From Cyclina sinensis (taxonomy: Eukaryota > Mollusca > Bivalvia > Venerida > Veneridae): a stretch of DNA of 64,000 nt. The stretch lies in assembly GCA_012932295.1 (NCBI GenBank), contig JAAONU010000016.1, positions 37,045,241 through 37,109,240 on the forward strand. The letters are read 5' to 3'. Below the pieces are notes generated by a model, which was not told the DNA's origin, did not search any database, and saw only the letters and a list, made by a program, of their open reading frames with translations. A program made the position numbers and the translations under genes. This document shows positions 46,580 through 57,200 of this stretch, piece by piece (the stretch's first letter is position 1; the number at the start of each line of letters is the position of its first letter).

Positions 46580-49500
46580 ATGCGGATAGCCATTGGTTTC
46601 CTACTGTTTCACATTTACTTTTGTGAGGTAAGGTAAGATGATAAAGAAATAGTAGTGATGAATAAGTAAATGCATAGTAGTAAGTAGGGCAAAAAGAAAT
46701 CAGAAAGTGAACAAAACATAAAGGTAGAATAACGAAAACAAAACAAAAAGACGACAAGAATCTCAAACAACAAACAAAAACACGCGTAAAGTAATGGTAG
46801 GTTATCATTTTCAGAGCTAGAAATACCGTTTACCCGATTTTGGTTTATGTTCGTCTATCAGATTTACAGCAGAACTATCTTGTGTGAAATGGATTGATTT
46901 CACAGTAAGTTGCGTACCTTACAATTAATATGTACAGCACAAATGCTTTTTTTCTTTTTAAATTATATGCAGCTTTCTTGGGGTGATGAGATTAAGAAAA
47001 CTCTGTAAATTCTAATACATTTTGCTGACATTGTTATGTTCGTCAAAACTTTAATATATTAGGGCTGCAGAGATATCACTACTTTGAATATCGGTTAGTT
47101 ACAGCTCAGTATGACCACCATCAGAGGATAACAGATCTGGTCGGATTTTACATGTGTAGAGACAGGAAACTGACCCCAGTAATTGGAACCATTTTTTGGA
47201 TTTTAAACAAGCGCTGAACAAAACAAGGATATATTTTATACCTGGAATAACTTGGTCAAAGGATTTTGATAGGTTGTCGCCTTCCAGCGCTGGGAATGTG
47301 ATAAAATGGAGTGTGTCTATATCACTATGATACACCTCCGGTAGAACTGACGTTTATAGGTTCAAAGGAACAGTCCTCAACAATTTTCAAAACTTGATCA
47401 AAACATGTTTAATAGCGAAACGTATGTCACAAAATACAAATACATTTGATAGTATTAAGGATCCTACCTTGTAAAGACTGCCACAGCACAGCAACTTCAC
47501 GCAAAAATCTCGACTGTTCTTTTAGTTCCGTTTACTCCTTGGCTTTTTCCCTTTTCTTTCATGTATCCAAGTCTATGTAACGAACTGAAAAGATGGTGGA
47601 CCTTTACAATTAACTCATCAAGCGCACTGTGCAAATGAATTCGTTAAAGATTTGGTTGAAATGCTGCATACAATATAAAAAGAAGTGTTCGAAGGTATAA
47701 AATATTAGTGCATAGTTATTGTAATATTGTTTTATATACTATGAAGTGCACCTAAAAAAGATGTCATAATTGCGCCAAATCTCTATTTCAGTGCAAATAC
47801 AAACAAGAACAAACTGCATGAAGCGGCGTTAAATCGAAAGTAAAAAAATTAAAACCGATGTTTTTTTCCTACAAATATAAAAACGTATATAACGCGGACG
47901 TAGCCGCTTGAATTACATGCACGCACTTTTTGGCAAAAACTGTCAACTTCTTTGAGAAGAATCTTGCTCTTAGAGGACTATTTGAATAATGAAAGTATAC
48001 AACCTCGTTGATTCCTTACTTTTATAGAGCGTTTCTTGCATCTTATGTTCTGTACCGAAAACCTTGGCGCCAAGTCACTGGACCATCGACCGACGTATAA
48101 ACAGTGCGTGTCTTCATCAGGGTGCGTTGAACCTTCAACCAAAGAAAAAAAATCACTTTTTGTCAAAATAAGACGAAGAAAATAAAGCTCACTGCAAGAC
48201 ATTGAATGACCATATAGAAAATAAAAAACACCTCACCTCAAGACTGAACGCTTTCAAGTATTAGGAAAAAAAGATAGTTAAAATGGATTTTTTTTAATAT
48301 AGAACTAACCGGTATGTCATCAACAACGGTAGATACTTAGAAGTATCCAGTACAAACGTTCATAATTCGCAAAATCAGATTCCTTTTCAAGTGTCATGTA
48401 AAATATCGCAGATAAGCTCTTGTTCTTGCGTGCATATATTGTGGAATATAGCACTGTCAGCTATTTTAAAGTTCAAATGTAGTAAGTAATACTAGCACCA
48501 AAAGAACTTCAAAAACTACCAACACACAGCGCTTTATAACTGTATAAATTTATGCCTGCAAACATGTCGTCATTGGTATTGTTCAGTCTTGTTCTGTCTT
48601 CAGATACACGGGAATGTAACACCAAATTTCGTAAAGTGTGGGACTCTGAAATGTCTAAATAACGCTCAATGTTCACTTGACAAAAAGTCGTGCCAGTGTC
48701 GCCGTGGATATCAAGTAAGTGTAGCAAAACAGCACTTTGACAAAACCATTTTGTGCATGAAGTATTTCACACGAAATAATTGTCAATCTTTCAGAAAGAA
48801 TGAACAATGGTTTTATTTCATTAAATAAATCCCTAGTTTTCGGCTGTTGTGTGAGTTACTTTACGCTAAGCACAAAAAGGAGTTCCGTTACTTCAGAATT
48901 TCCAATTTTTAATTGAATAGAGTCATCCTATGGTCAAATGAAGTATCTGGTCTATTAAGTAATTTGATTGTTGAACAAGAAGTTATAATTCACTTGTATA
49001 AAGTTATGAATCAAGTTATTTTAATTTAAGCGTTGCGTAGTAGTTTAGCAATGTATTTCATTTCAGGGCAATGAATGTCAAGATGATATCGACGAATGTA
49101 CCCGTGGACACCCGTGCGGATATCGAGGATACTGCCGCAATACCTTTGGAAGTTGGCAGTAAGATATGATAGAATTAATACGTTGCTCCTAGTTCGCTAC
49201 AGCACCTTGCTTTTTTGTGAGCCTTTGTTATTGCTCTATACATATCGTCTGTGGTCTAAGACATATGCTTGAAACGATATCTTTCTTTAAAAAATACTTT
49301 ACCACAACGAAAGAAATGGTCATAAACCAATTTTTTCAAATGATTCTATTCAAAGAAAAATCCTGGTTTCTACAGTCAATAGAAGGGAAGTCTTCTTGTC
49401 TGATGTAGTAATGCCTCGAGCTCTGACATTTGGTTTGCAGCACATGTATCATCGCCTTGTACACATCTATGAAGACTATCTAAATTATGTTCCTTTTTTA

Positions 49501-52500
49501 TTGCCACGAAAATCACGCTGACTTTGTGGAATAGAAAATTTCAACCCTCTGGGATTCGACCCGACGACTTCCGGATAGGACTCTCAGGATTCAGCCCATC
49601 AACCAGAAAGGTTTGCCAAAGTATATCCCGGGTGAAAACTACACCGCAACAGAGGCCGTGCTGTTTATACTAACATGTTTTCTTCCGTTTCTTTTTTGTT
49701 GTTGTTGTTGTTGTTGTTGTCAGTATTTTTCCGTGTAGAAATATAAGTGTTGGAAGAGTTACTTGTATCAGGAGTACAGATGCAAAGTACAACATATCTG
49801 TATATAATTTAACTTGCTTTAACTTTTCTTCATTATAGAATGGAAACATATTTTTTTAAATATTTCGAGTTGTGAATATGTAAAAGTGTAAATATGTGAA
49901 AGCCACGACTAATTTACAAAATTACTTTCTCTTTGTGACATTTTTTAGACTTAAATGTTTGGTTTTAGATGTGACTGCTTGCAAGGATGGACTAATGGTG
50001 TATATGAACACCATTGCAGGGTTAAAACTAACCCAGATATGAACTTTCGGAAATGCTTACCTGGATGGAAAGGCGAGTGGTGTTACGATAAATGCTTGAC
50101 AAGGTAATGAATTATTAAAAAAATATAAACACAGTATTAATTAATTTCATGTTCTTCGACAAATTCTGCTTATCTATACAAGGCATTTTTTTGACTGCAC
50201 AGAAATCTGTGGTTGCACTTTGAGCCATAACAAAGCCTTCAAGTCAATTGCCGTTAGTGAATTTCTAACAGTGTTGCTGTTACTGGTAATAGCTAAATTT
50301 ATCTTGAAGCTTCTAAGAAAACTGTTTTTATCAAACAGTTCGGAATGTGGACAAAACCAAGTTTGTAAGAAAAAAGAAGGAGCAAGAGGTTTACAGTGTT
50401 TATGTACAGATGGCTGGAGAGGAACTAACTGTACAACTGACGTAGACGAGTGTGAGAAAAACCCGTGCACAAGTTTTCAGGTATGCGTAAACAAGCCTGG
50501 CTACCACGAGTGCACATGCAAACCAGGTTGGAAGGGTACCAATTGTTCTGAGGATATTGATGAATGTACGAAGTCTCCCTGCATCAATTCTGGTACATGC
50601 ATAAATACAGCCGGTTCCTACGGCTGCTCTTGTTCCGCTGGGTGGACTGGATTGAACTGTGATGAAGACGTGAATGAATGTGTTTCACACCCTTGCAATT
50701 CGTCCTCTACATGTCACAACACTCAAGGATCATTTACATGTGATGCGAAACCAACTCTTGAGACAGGTAATAGAAATTATAACAAAGAAATGTGGTTCTA
50801 TGAAAATGCCACAATATGACCCATTTAATGAAGACACCGTTCTGGAACCATAAATTAAAATGGAAAAGTTAGAGTAATGATTTTTTAACTCAAACATTTA
50901 AAAATGATTTACCTGATAAGCAAGGTAATTTTGGATTTTAGTTAAGTAAATTTATGTATATGTGCCTTTGTAGGTCTCTATCAAAAATATTTTGGGCCCC
51001 CAACATTGTTATTTTTCAGTTGAATTCACTTCAAAGTAACTTTGTGTATTTTGCAATGTCTCAGTACTTGTCATGATTCTACAAGAAAAATTAAATGCTC
51101 ATGAATAATACAGGTGAAATGTTTGTTTGGATGACACAATATATGTCATGATTCTTCAAATAATTCATAAAAAAAAATCCTAGTAATATTTGACGGAATG
51201 ACTCAGTTTATATTATGAATTTACAATAAAAACTTGAGAAAATAATTCAGATTAATGTTTGTTCAGATGATTCAGTATACAATCATGAATCTACAAAAAT
51301 ACACATGAAAAATCGAGTAATGTTCGTTTCAAATGACTCAGTATTTAATATGATTGTACAAAATATACGTGAAAAAATCCAAAAAATGTTTGTTCGAATG
51401 ACTCTGTAATTATCATTATTCTACAAAAATACACATGAAAAAATCCGAGTAATGTTCATTTCGAATGACTCGATAATTGTCATGATTTTACAAAAATACC
51501 AGAGACATAGATAACAGAGATAAGCAGCTCCTATACTTGCTACAAGACACTGTCTTAGCAGGTACGCGTGAGACCTTAACTAGATAGGAAGTTGCCTATC
51601 TCTTTTATCTATGTCTCTGAAAATACACATGGAAAATTTTCTGATTGATGTTTGTACAAATGACTCTGTAACTGATATGATTCTAAAGAAATAACCATGA
51701 AAAATTCCATTCCGAGCCATTTTTGTTCAGATGACGCTGATTTCGTGATTCTACCAAAATCTGAGTAATGTTAGCTTTAAAGAAAATTTCCTGGCAATTT
51801 CTAAACTTTACAGTTGACTTTGGAGTGTTGAAGACAAGCATCGTTCTTGTTGCTATTGTTGGTTCCCTGCTGCTGTTGATAATCATCATTATTTTGCTGT
51901 TGATTGCAAGGAGCCAGTGGTAAGATGTACCCAATTTTTTTTTTCAATATACTGGTATTACCTCTTTTCAACACAACTTCCATTTTCGATGGTGACTTAA
52001 ACAAAATAAGTTGCGCGTATTTCGACAATTCAGGGGCGTGTCAAAATCTTTGGCATCTATTGGATAAGAATTGCGCGTTCAGAAGCTGTAAGTATGTAAT
52101 CATATCGGTATACAGGATGCCCGTGACCTTAAACTTGGTACTGTTATATACAGTAAATTCCCGTTTGTAAATTTCTATGAAGTTTGAAATTCCAATTTTT
52201 GATGAAGCAATTCTTAAGCCAGTGAGACAAGATGTTTCCATACGTCATTTCGACCACAAAAAGTTTTGGATTCCACATAAATCAAACGACCAAAGATAAA
52301 TGAAACTTTTGTGTAAATAGTTAGCAGGCAATATGGAAATTACTCGGGTTAATTTTCAATTTTTTAATAAATAAGACATTCTTGGCAATTGTATAACTGT
52401 CTTGATTTCACCAGCAGTGACTGAAGTGTTGCCTGCAATTACATGGACACTTCTTCTAATGGTGTTGAACTGGGCTCATCTAATCAGAAAGCAAAATCTT

Positions 52501-52780
52501 CAAATTTGAGTATTTCCATATGTAAGTTTCTATTTTTAAGTTAGCATCTTTTCGTAACAGTTTATCATATTTTTCCAGCAAAAGGAATGATGAAAAAAGC
52601 CAGACCAGAGCACGTGTTATAAGACCTTGCGATAAAGAACACGACCAAAAAACAAGCGTACCAGTTCATTTTCATGGAGGCTCAACTATGTACCATTACA
52701 ACAAGACTGGTTTTCAAGATCGCATGGCTGATTACACACAAAGACATCTGCCTGTCCAAAGACAGTATTTAGACTTTTGA
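46580..52780 (+). CDS. EGF-repeat type I membrane protein A, 373 aa
   Basis: Cell-surface EGF protein; ligand and pathway unknown. Plus-strand exons: 46580-46627, 48604-48714, 49067-49158, 49969-50103, 50339-50766, 51814-51919 and 52579-52780 (TGA); 1122 nt, all GT-AG, phases 0,0,2,2,1,2. Exon 1 is a signal peptide (MRIAIGFLLFHIYFCE). Residues 17-128 hold one EGF, one calcium-binding EGF (DDIDECTRGHPC) and an odd Cys block (RKCLPGWKGEWCYDKC). Exon 5 (129-271) encodes one EGF plus three calcium-binding EGFs (DVDEC, DIDEC, DVNEC); the last lacks its final two cysteines. The membrane span is about 280-303 (SIVLVAIVGSLLLLIIIIIL). The 70-residue tail is basic then Tyr/His-rich (HFHGGSTMYHYNKTG). 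It converges on its paralogue at 54.3-61.7 kb. Exon 1 is supported only by phase, donor and signal-peptide character. Confidence 0.9.
47242..47346 (-). CDS. Candidate antisense exon inside intron 1 of EGF gene A
   Basis: A 105-nt segment bounded by a minus-strand acceptor (aaacgtcag) and donor (ccag|gtataa), phase 1 at both ends, with a protein-like reading (VYHSDIDTLHFITFPALEGD, then LSKSFDQVIPG). A possible upstream mini-exon at 47518-47468 (phases compatible, LREVAVLWQSLQ) would join to it in frame but has a poor acceptor. No domain recognised. It could be part of a nested gene or a decayed gene copy. Confidence 0.3.
48020..48132 (-). CDS. Candidate antisense exon inside intron 1 of EGF gene A
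   Basis: A 113-nt open segment with a good pyrimidine-rich acceptor (ttttttttctttggttgaag) and donor (aaaa|gtaagg) on the minus strand. It reads STHPDEDTHCLYVGRWSSD then APRFSVQNIRCKKRSIK. No family recognised. Its end phase (0) does not match the next candidate at 47518, so a complete gene model is missing. Confidence 0.28.
49548..49620 (-). repeat. tRNA-like SINE fragment
   Basis: The minus strand carries gggtcgaatccca, a consensus B box, with a weak A-box region about 40 bases upstream. It lies in the intron at 49159-49968 of EGF gene A, as does the TTG run at 49696-49720. Confidence 0.45.
49696..49720. repeat. TTG microsatellite
   Basis: Uninterrupted GTT trinucleotide run within an intron of EGF gene A. 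Confidence 0.9.
51050..51790. repeat. ~66-bp tandem repeat in EGF gene A intron
   Basis: About nine diverged units, each with aatgactcagtaattgtcat, then gattctacaaaaatacacat, then gaaaaaatccgagtaatgtt. Unit starts fall near 51060, 51130, 51198, 51268, 51334, 51399, 51466, 51657 and 51731. One unit (51466) is split by the MITE at 51500-51619. The array fills most of the intron before the transmembrane exon. Confidence 0.85.
51500..51619. mobile_element. 120-bp MITE with 23-bp terminal inverted repeats
   Basis: It begins cagagacatagataacagag-ata and ends tat-ctcttttatctatgtctctg; the two ends are inverted repeats with one mismatch in 23. AAAATAC flanks both sides (51493-51499 and 51620-51626), which is the expected target-site duplication. 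Removing element and one copy restores a normal 66-bp repeat unit. Non-autonomous, with no coding capacity. Confidence 0.88.
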
Positions 52781-53088
52781 AGAAATAACACACTAACAGA
52801 AAACAGACGGAAAAATCAATTTCTTCAAAGTCCTTCATCTTACAATCTATTTCTACAAATCTGATTAAATTACAGTCAACGTACATTTGAATAATCAACT
52901 GTAACTTTATGTTTTTCGAATCCAATCTGTTATATTTGGTATTTTTTTACTCCTATTCCCTATTATATCCTTGTAAAAATTAGACGTCAAACGCCTTTTC
53001 CAAACAACTGTTATTGACAATGGATTAGGTAGTGTGCTATAGATTTTCCACCCACTGTTAACACATCTATTTTGTAAATTTACAACAA

Positions 53089-53094
53089 AATAAA
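53089..53094 (+). terminator. Polyadenylation signal candidate for EGF gene A
   Basis: AATAAA about 310 bases after the stop codon. Confidence 0.5.
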
Positions 53095-54116
53095 TACTAT
53101 GAAAAGATAAACAAATGTTTAAATACAAAAATAAACTGGCTATAAGTGTATTACCTCAAGCAACACAGAGAGTAAAATACTAAGATGTCGTAATCTTTTT
53201 TGTATATACTTAATGTCCAAGGAAAGTAACTTCACTGTTTGACAACTAACCCTTCGCAATTAAATCATGAGTATAATCATGTATAATTGTCATTATTTTA
53301 AAAATGTTAACTTCTTGACATGAAAAATAAAACATTTTCAGAGGAAAAGATTGAGTGCATTTTATCCTTTTAAACCCCTTAAAGCACAAATAATTTAGTA
53401 GGAATATAATTCAAATTGGATGAACATTTATTTGATTGAAAAGGAGTTTTTACAACTATTTATTCTTTCGTCTTAAGGTAAGTCTCTCTGCTTGTATGAT
53501 GGGTGTAAAAAATAATAAATACAAGTCATATTTGTAATCAGTCAATATTGTAAATGTCACCCTTTTGAACTCAAACTTTTAACTGGTACTGCCCAGTTGG
53601 AAGATAGATAGATAGTCATGTTCATTGAAGATTAACAATCGCCTTGCTTTCCAAGGAGCCAAATTTCTCTTTCAGACTGACGGTTTTCATTTGGACCATA
53701 CAGTTAAGGGTGACCGGTTGACGATTGCGTGTAAAAGCTTTAAAAACTGAAGTGTTGTTAAGTGAAATAGCAACTGAAAGTGCCTATGTCACAAGTCTGT
53801 GAAACAACGGACAGAGAATGACCCGAATTTTCCAATACTATTTTCCCTCAAGTCCGCCTCGATCTTCTTAACAGAATGCCGATGTTCTTGACTGGAAAGT
53901 TTGTTTTCATTATTTTTCTCCTATTAAACATGAATTGGGCGATTGAGACATCGCTCTAAGGAACAGAAAAATTAACATTCAACAACCTCACTTGTCGATA
54001 ATTAAAGCTTTAGCATACAAGCTTAGACACTAGAAATTCGTGTTACTGAAAACTTCTTTGTTCAGTTAAATGTATGTGTGCAATAAAGACGTAAAGAAAA
54101 TTATAACATCTCCGCC
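53095..54116. other. Gap between convergent EGF genes, no gene seen
   Basis: About 1 kb between the probable 3' ends of the two EGF genes. A minus-strand ATTAAA at 54117-54122 could end the EGF gene B transcript. No repeat or gene recognised. Confidence 0.5.
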
Positions 54117-54288
54117 TTTAATTATGTATGACAACGTTCACTGGACAACATTGTGTACAGAAAGTAGAATAAAACAATTCAAAACTAATAAGTCTCAGCT
54201 GAAAATAATTATGTTTCAGAGAAAACGTATGTACACTACATCTGTGTCTCTAAAAAAGGTGTAGGCGTTGGTAAAAAAATAAAAGATT

Positions 54289-57200
54289 TCAAAATTGTAA
54301 ATTTTTAGTGATATACGGATCCACTACAGGATAACTAGCATAGCTAGTCTGCAGTCCAATCTTCCGAGGCAGTTCTTGCTGCTGTTCCCGGTAATAGTCG
54401 GACATTATCTTTTCCTTTTTGTGGTCGATTTTGCGCCTTGATTGCCTTAAAATATATATTAACTATGTTAACAAGCAGTTGTTTCACTCTTACTGAACTA
54501 AGAATAGCGTTTTCATGATAAGGCTTTAAGATAACGCTTTGTCCGGTATGTGTAGCCAATGAGGGACATTCCTAATAACAAATTATCTCCCTTGGTCAGA
54601 TAACATCAAAGGTAGACCAAATTCCACATTGGTCCTTTCATTTGGAATCCTCTTACTTTATCCTTGTTTCTCTTTGTGATAGTCTTTACTTTTAATTGTG
54701 AAGATCGCCACTTATATAATAAATAAAAAGTTAGGATTATCAAAAAAAAAAAAACATAATGGTGTTAACAAAACATGTTGCTAAACGTAATGTGTAATCT
54801 GACTATCATTGTTGCGAATAATTAGGCTTAACTGACACCATACCACAAAAGAAACAGCGATGAAAGCAGAGGAATCCAAATGGAAGGACCAATGTAATAT
54901 CAGAGATTATTCAGGGTAGATAATCCACTGATGTCCCCCATTGTACGTCGTCAAATTTTATTTCAACCTTTCCTTCATCATAATTGTCTTTATGGATGTA
55001 TCAAGACCGTCAACATTACCAAAAAATAACATTTTTAGCATCCAAAAAATAGTCCATATCATACAGGTTGTCCATAAAGGTACTATTTTTCAACCTATCC
55101 CATTAGATAACATCTGGAACGCACGAATACAAGATCAAATTGGGACACCATCTCGGAATTGTTCTATTGCCCGATAGTCTTAACATTCCAACATTTAACA
55201 CTAATAACTTATACCGAAACATTCATCGAAGACAACATTTGACTTAGAAGCAAGACTACCTTAAAGAATAAAATTTTCTATATATACCTAAATATTTTGA
55301 TTATTTAGATATAAGTATTTACTATTTTAATGACTTCTACACATCCACTGCAGAACAACAAACCAAGATATAAACCTGTCATTCTGATGTAGCGATGAAA
55401 TTTTGCGCTAAATGTTACTAATGTTAAGAAGATTTTTACCAATAGCAATGCATAAATGATTTATAAGAAAAAAAACAAATATTACCACTTGTTCTTCATG
55501 ATTCCAAGGACAGTTCCAATGCTACATAACATCAGTACTGAACAAAGAACAACTCCAAAAATTAATCTTGTTTGTCTGTCGCCAACTTGCGCTGAAAAAA
55601 AATATATTTGACTTTTTTGGAAACACAGCCGTTATAGTAATGACCTACGACTGTATAGTATCTGCTCACCTCTTTAAATACCAAGGAATAAACTGCTTTA
55701 TAAATCTCTTTGAACGAAGCAGAACATATGGGTTAAGATACCCTGTCGAAAGAGTCACTAATTTGCCCAAATAGATTTCATTCAATATACAAGATATTTT
55801 TTTCCAAAAAAAATCTACAGTTTGGTTTTTTCAGAGTGTCCTAGAATATATGTCCATTTAACAGTTATAAGCATTTAATAAGCAGACATATATTTTGGGA
55901 CATTCTATAAAATGTTTAGGTGTTTACTCACAGATAGTCAATAATTTCATTTTTTTCAACTTTGTGTGTCAATTTAGTATTGATTTAAAAAGTTCGTTAG
56001 CATATTTATACATGCTGTCCTGATATAACTGCTTTAAATGAAGGTCACTGAAATGTAAAGAAAACGTAAAAATGCTATTGAACTTACAGGCTTTTCTTTT
56101 ATTCTCACATTTGACGCCTTCCCATCCAGGCTGGCAACCACAACTGTAAGATCCGGCTGTATTCATGCACGTACCAAAGTTTAAACAGGACTCCATTTGA
56201 CATTCATCTCTATCTTCAATGCAGTTTATGCCTTGCCAGCCAGAAGGACATACACACTCGTAAGAGCCAGCGATGTTTGAGCAGTTCCCAGAGTTGAAGC
56301 AGGGAAAGGTTTGACATTCATCAATATCCCGTGTACAGTCTGTGCCTTCCCAACCATCTGAGCATAGGCACTGAAAGGAACCAAACGTGTTTATGCAAGT
56401 TGCAAAATTATAACACGGAGCAGCCATCTGACATTCGTCGATGTCGTCGGAGCAATTTTTGCCTGTCCAACCTTCAGAACACTTGCATTTATATGACCGT
56501 TCGATATTTGTACATGTTCCAGAATTCAAACAAGGATTCCATTTACATTCGTCAACATCAACTGTACAGTTATCGCCCTCCCAACCTGTATCACAAAAAC
56601 ATTGGAATGAACCATGAATATTAAAACAGGTTCCCGCGTTAAAGCATGGGTTGCTCCGGCATTCATCGACATCACTGCTACAGTTTACACCTTCCCAACC
56701 TGGCAAACACTGGCATTCATATGAACCGACGTTGTTTAAGCATGCGACGGAATTCAAACACGGGAAATGCTGACATTCATCCACATCGACTGTACAGTTT
56801 ACACCTTTCCATCCTGGCAAACACTGACATGTATAAGATCCGTCGTTATTGATGCATGTGCCGGAGTTCAAACATGGGGCAAGCTGACATTCATCTACAT
56901 CGATTGTGCAGTTCACACCTTTCCACCCTGGCAAACACTGACATGTATAAGATCCGTCGTTATTGATGCATATGCCGGAGTTCAAACATGGGGCAAGCTG
57001 ACATTCATCTACATCGATTGTGCAGTTCACACCTTTCCATCCTGGCAAACACTGACATGTATAAGATCCGTCGTTATTGATGCATGTGCCGGAGTTCCAA
57101 CATGGGGCAAGCTGACATTCATCTACATCGATTGTACAATCAATACCTTTCCAGCCTTGATAACACTGACACCCATACGAACCAGCTTTGTTTATACAAG

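Noticed and set aside
48564..48662. ATG with a signal-peptide-like start (MSSLVLFSLVLSSD) overlapping EGF gene A exon 2
   Set aside because: It is in a different frame, loses the EGF cysteines and stops after 32 codons. The exon at 46580-46627 gives a signal peptide in the correct phase.
50220..50338. Open frame with a hydrophobic stretch (FLTVLLLLVIAKFILKLL) running into EGF gene A exon 5
   Set aside because: No ATG in frame, and a proper acceptor at 50338 joins exon 4 to exon 5 in phase. It is intron sequence that happens to be open.
51050..51790. CRISPR-like regular repeats
   Set aside because: The units are contiguous, diverged 66-bp tandem repeats without unique spacers, in a eukaryotic intron.
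51801..52028. Gln/Asn-rich minus-strand open frame
   Set aside because: It is the antisense of the Leu/Ile-rich transmembrane exon of EGF gene A; CAA/AAT codons are complements of TTG/ATT.
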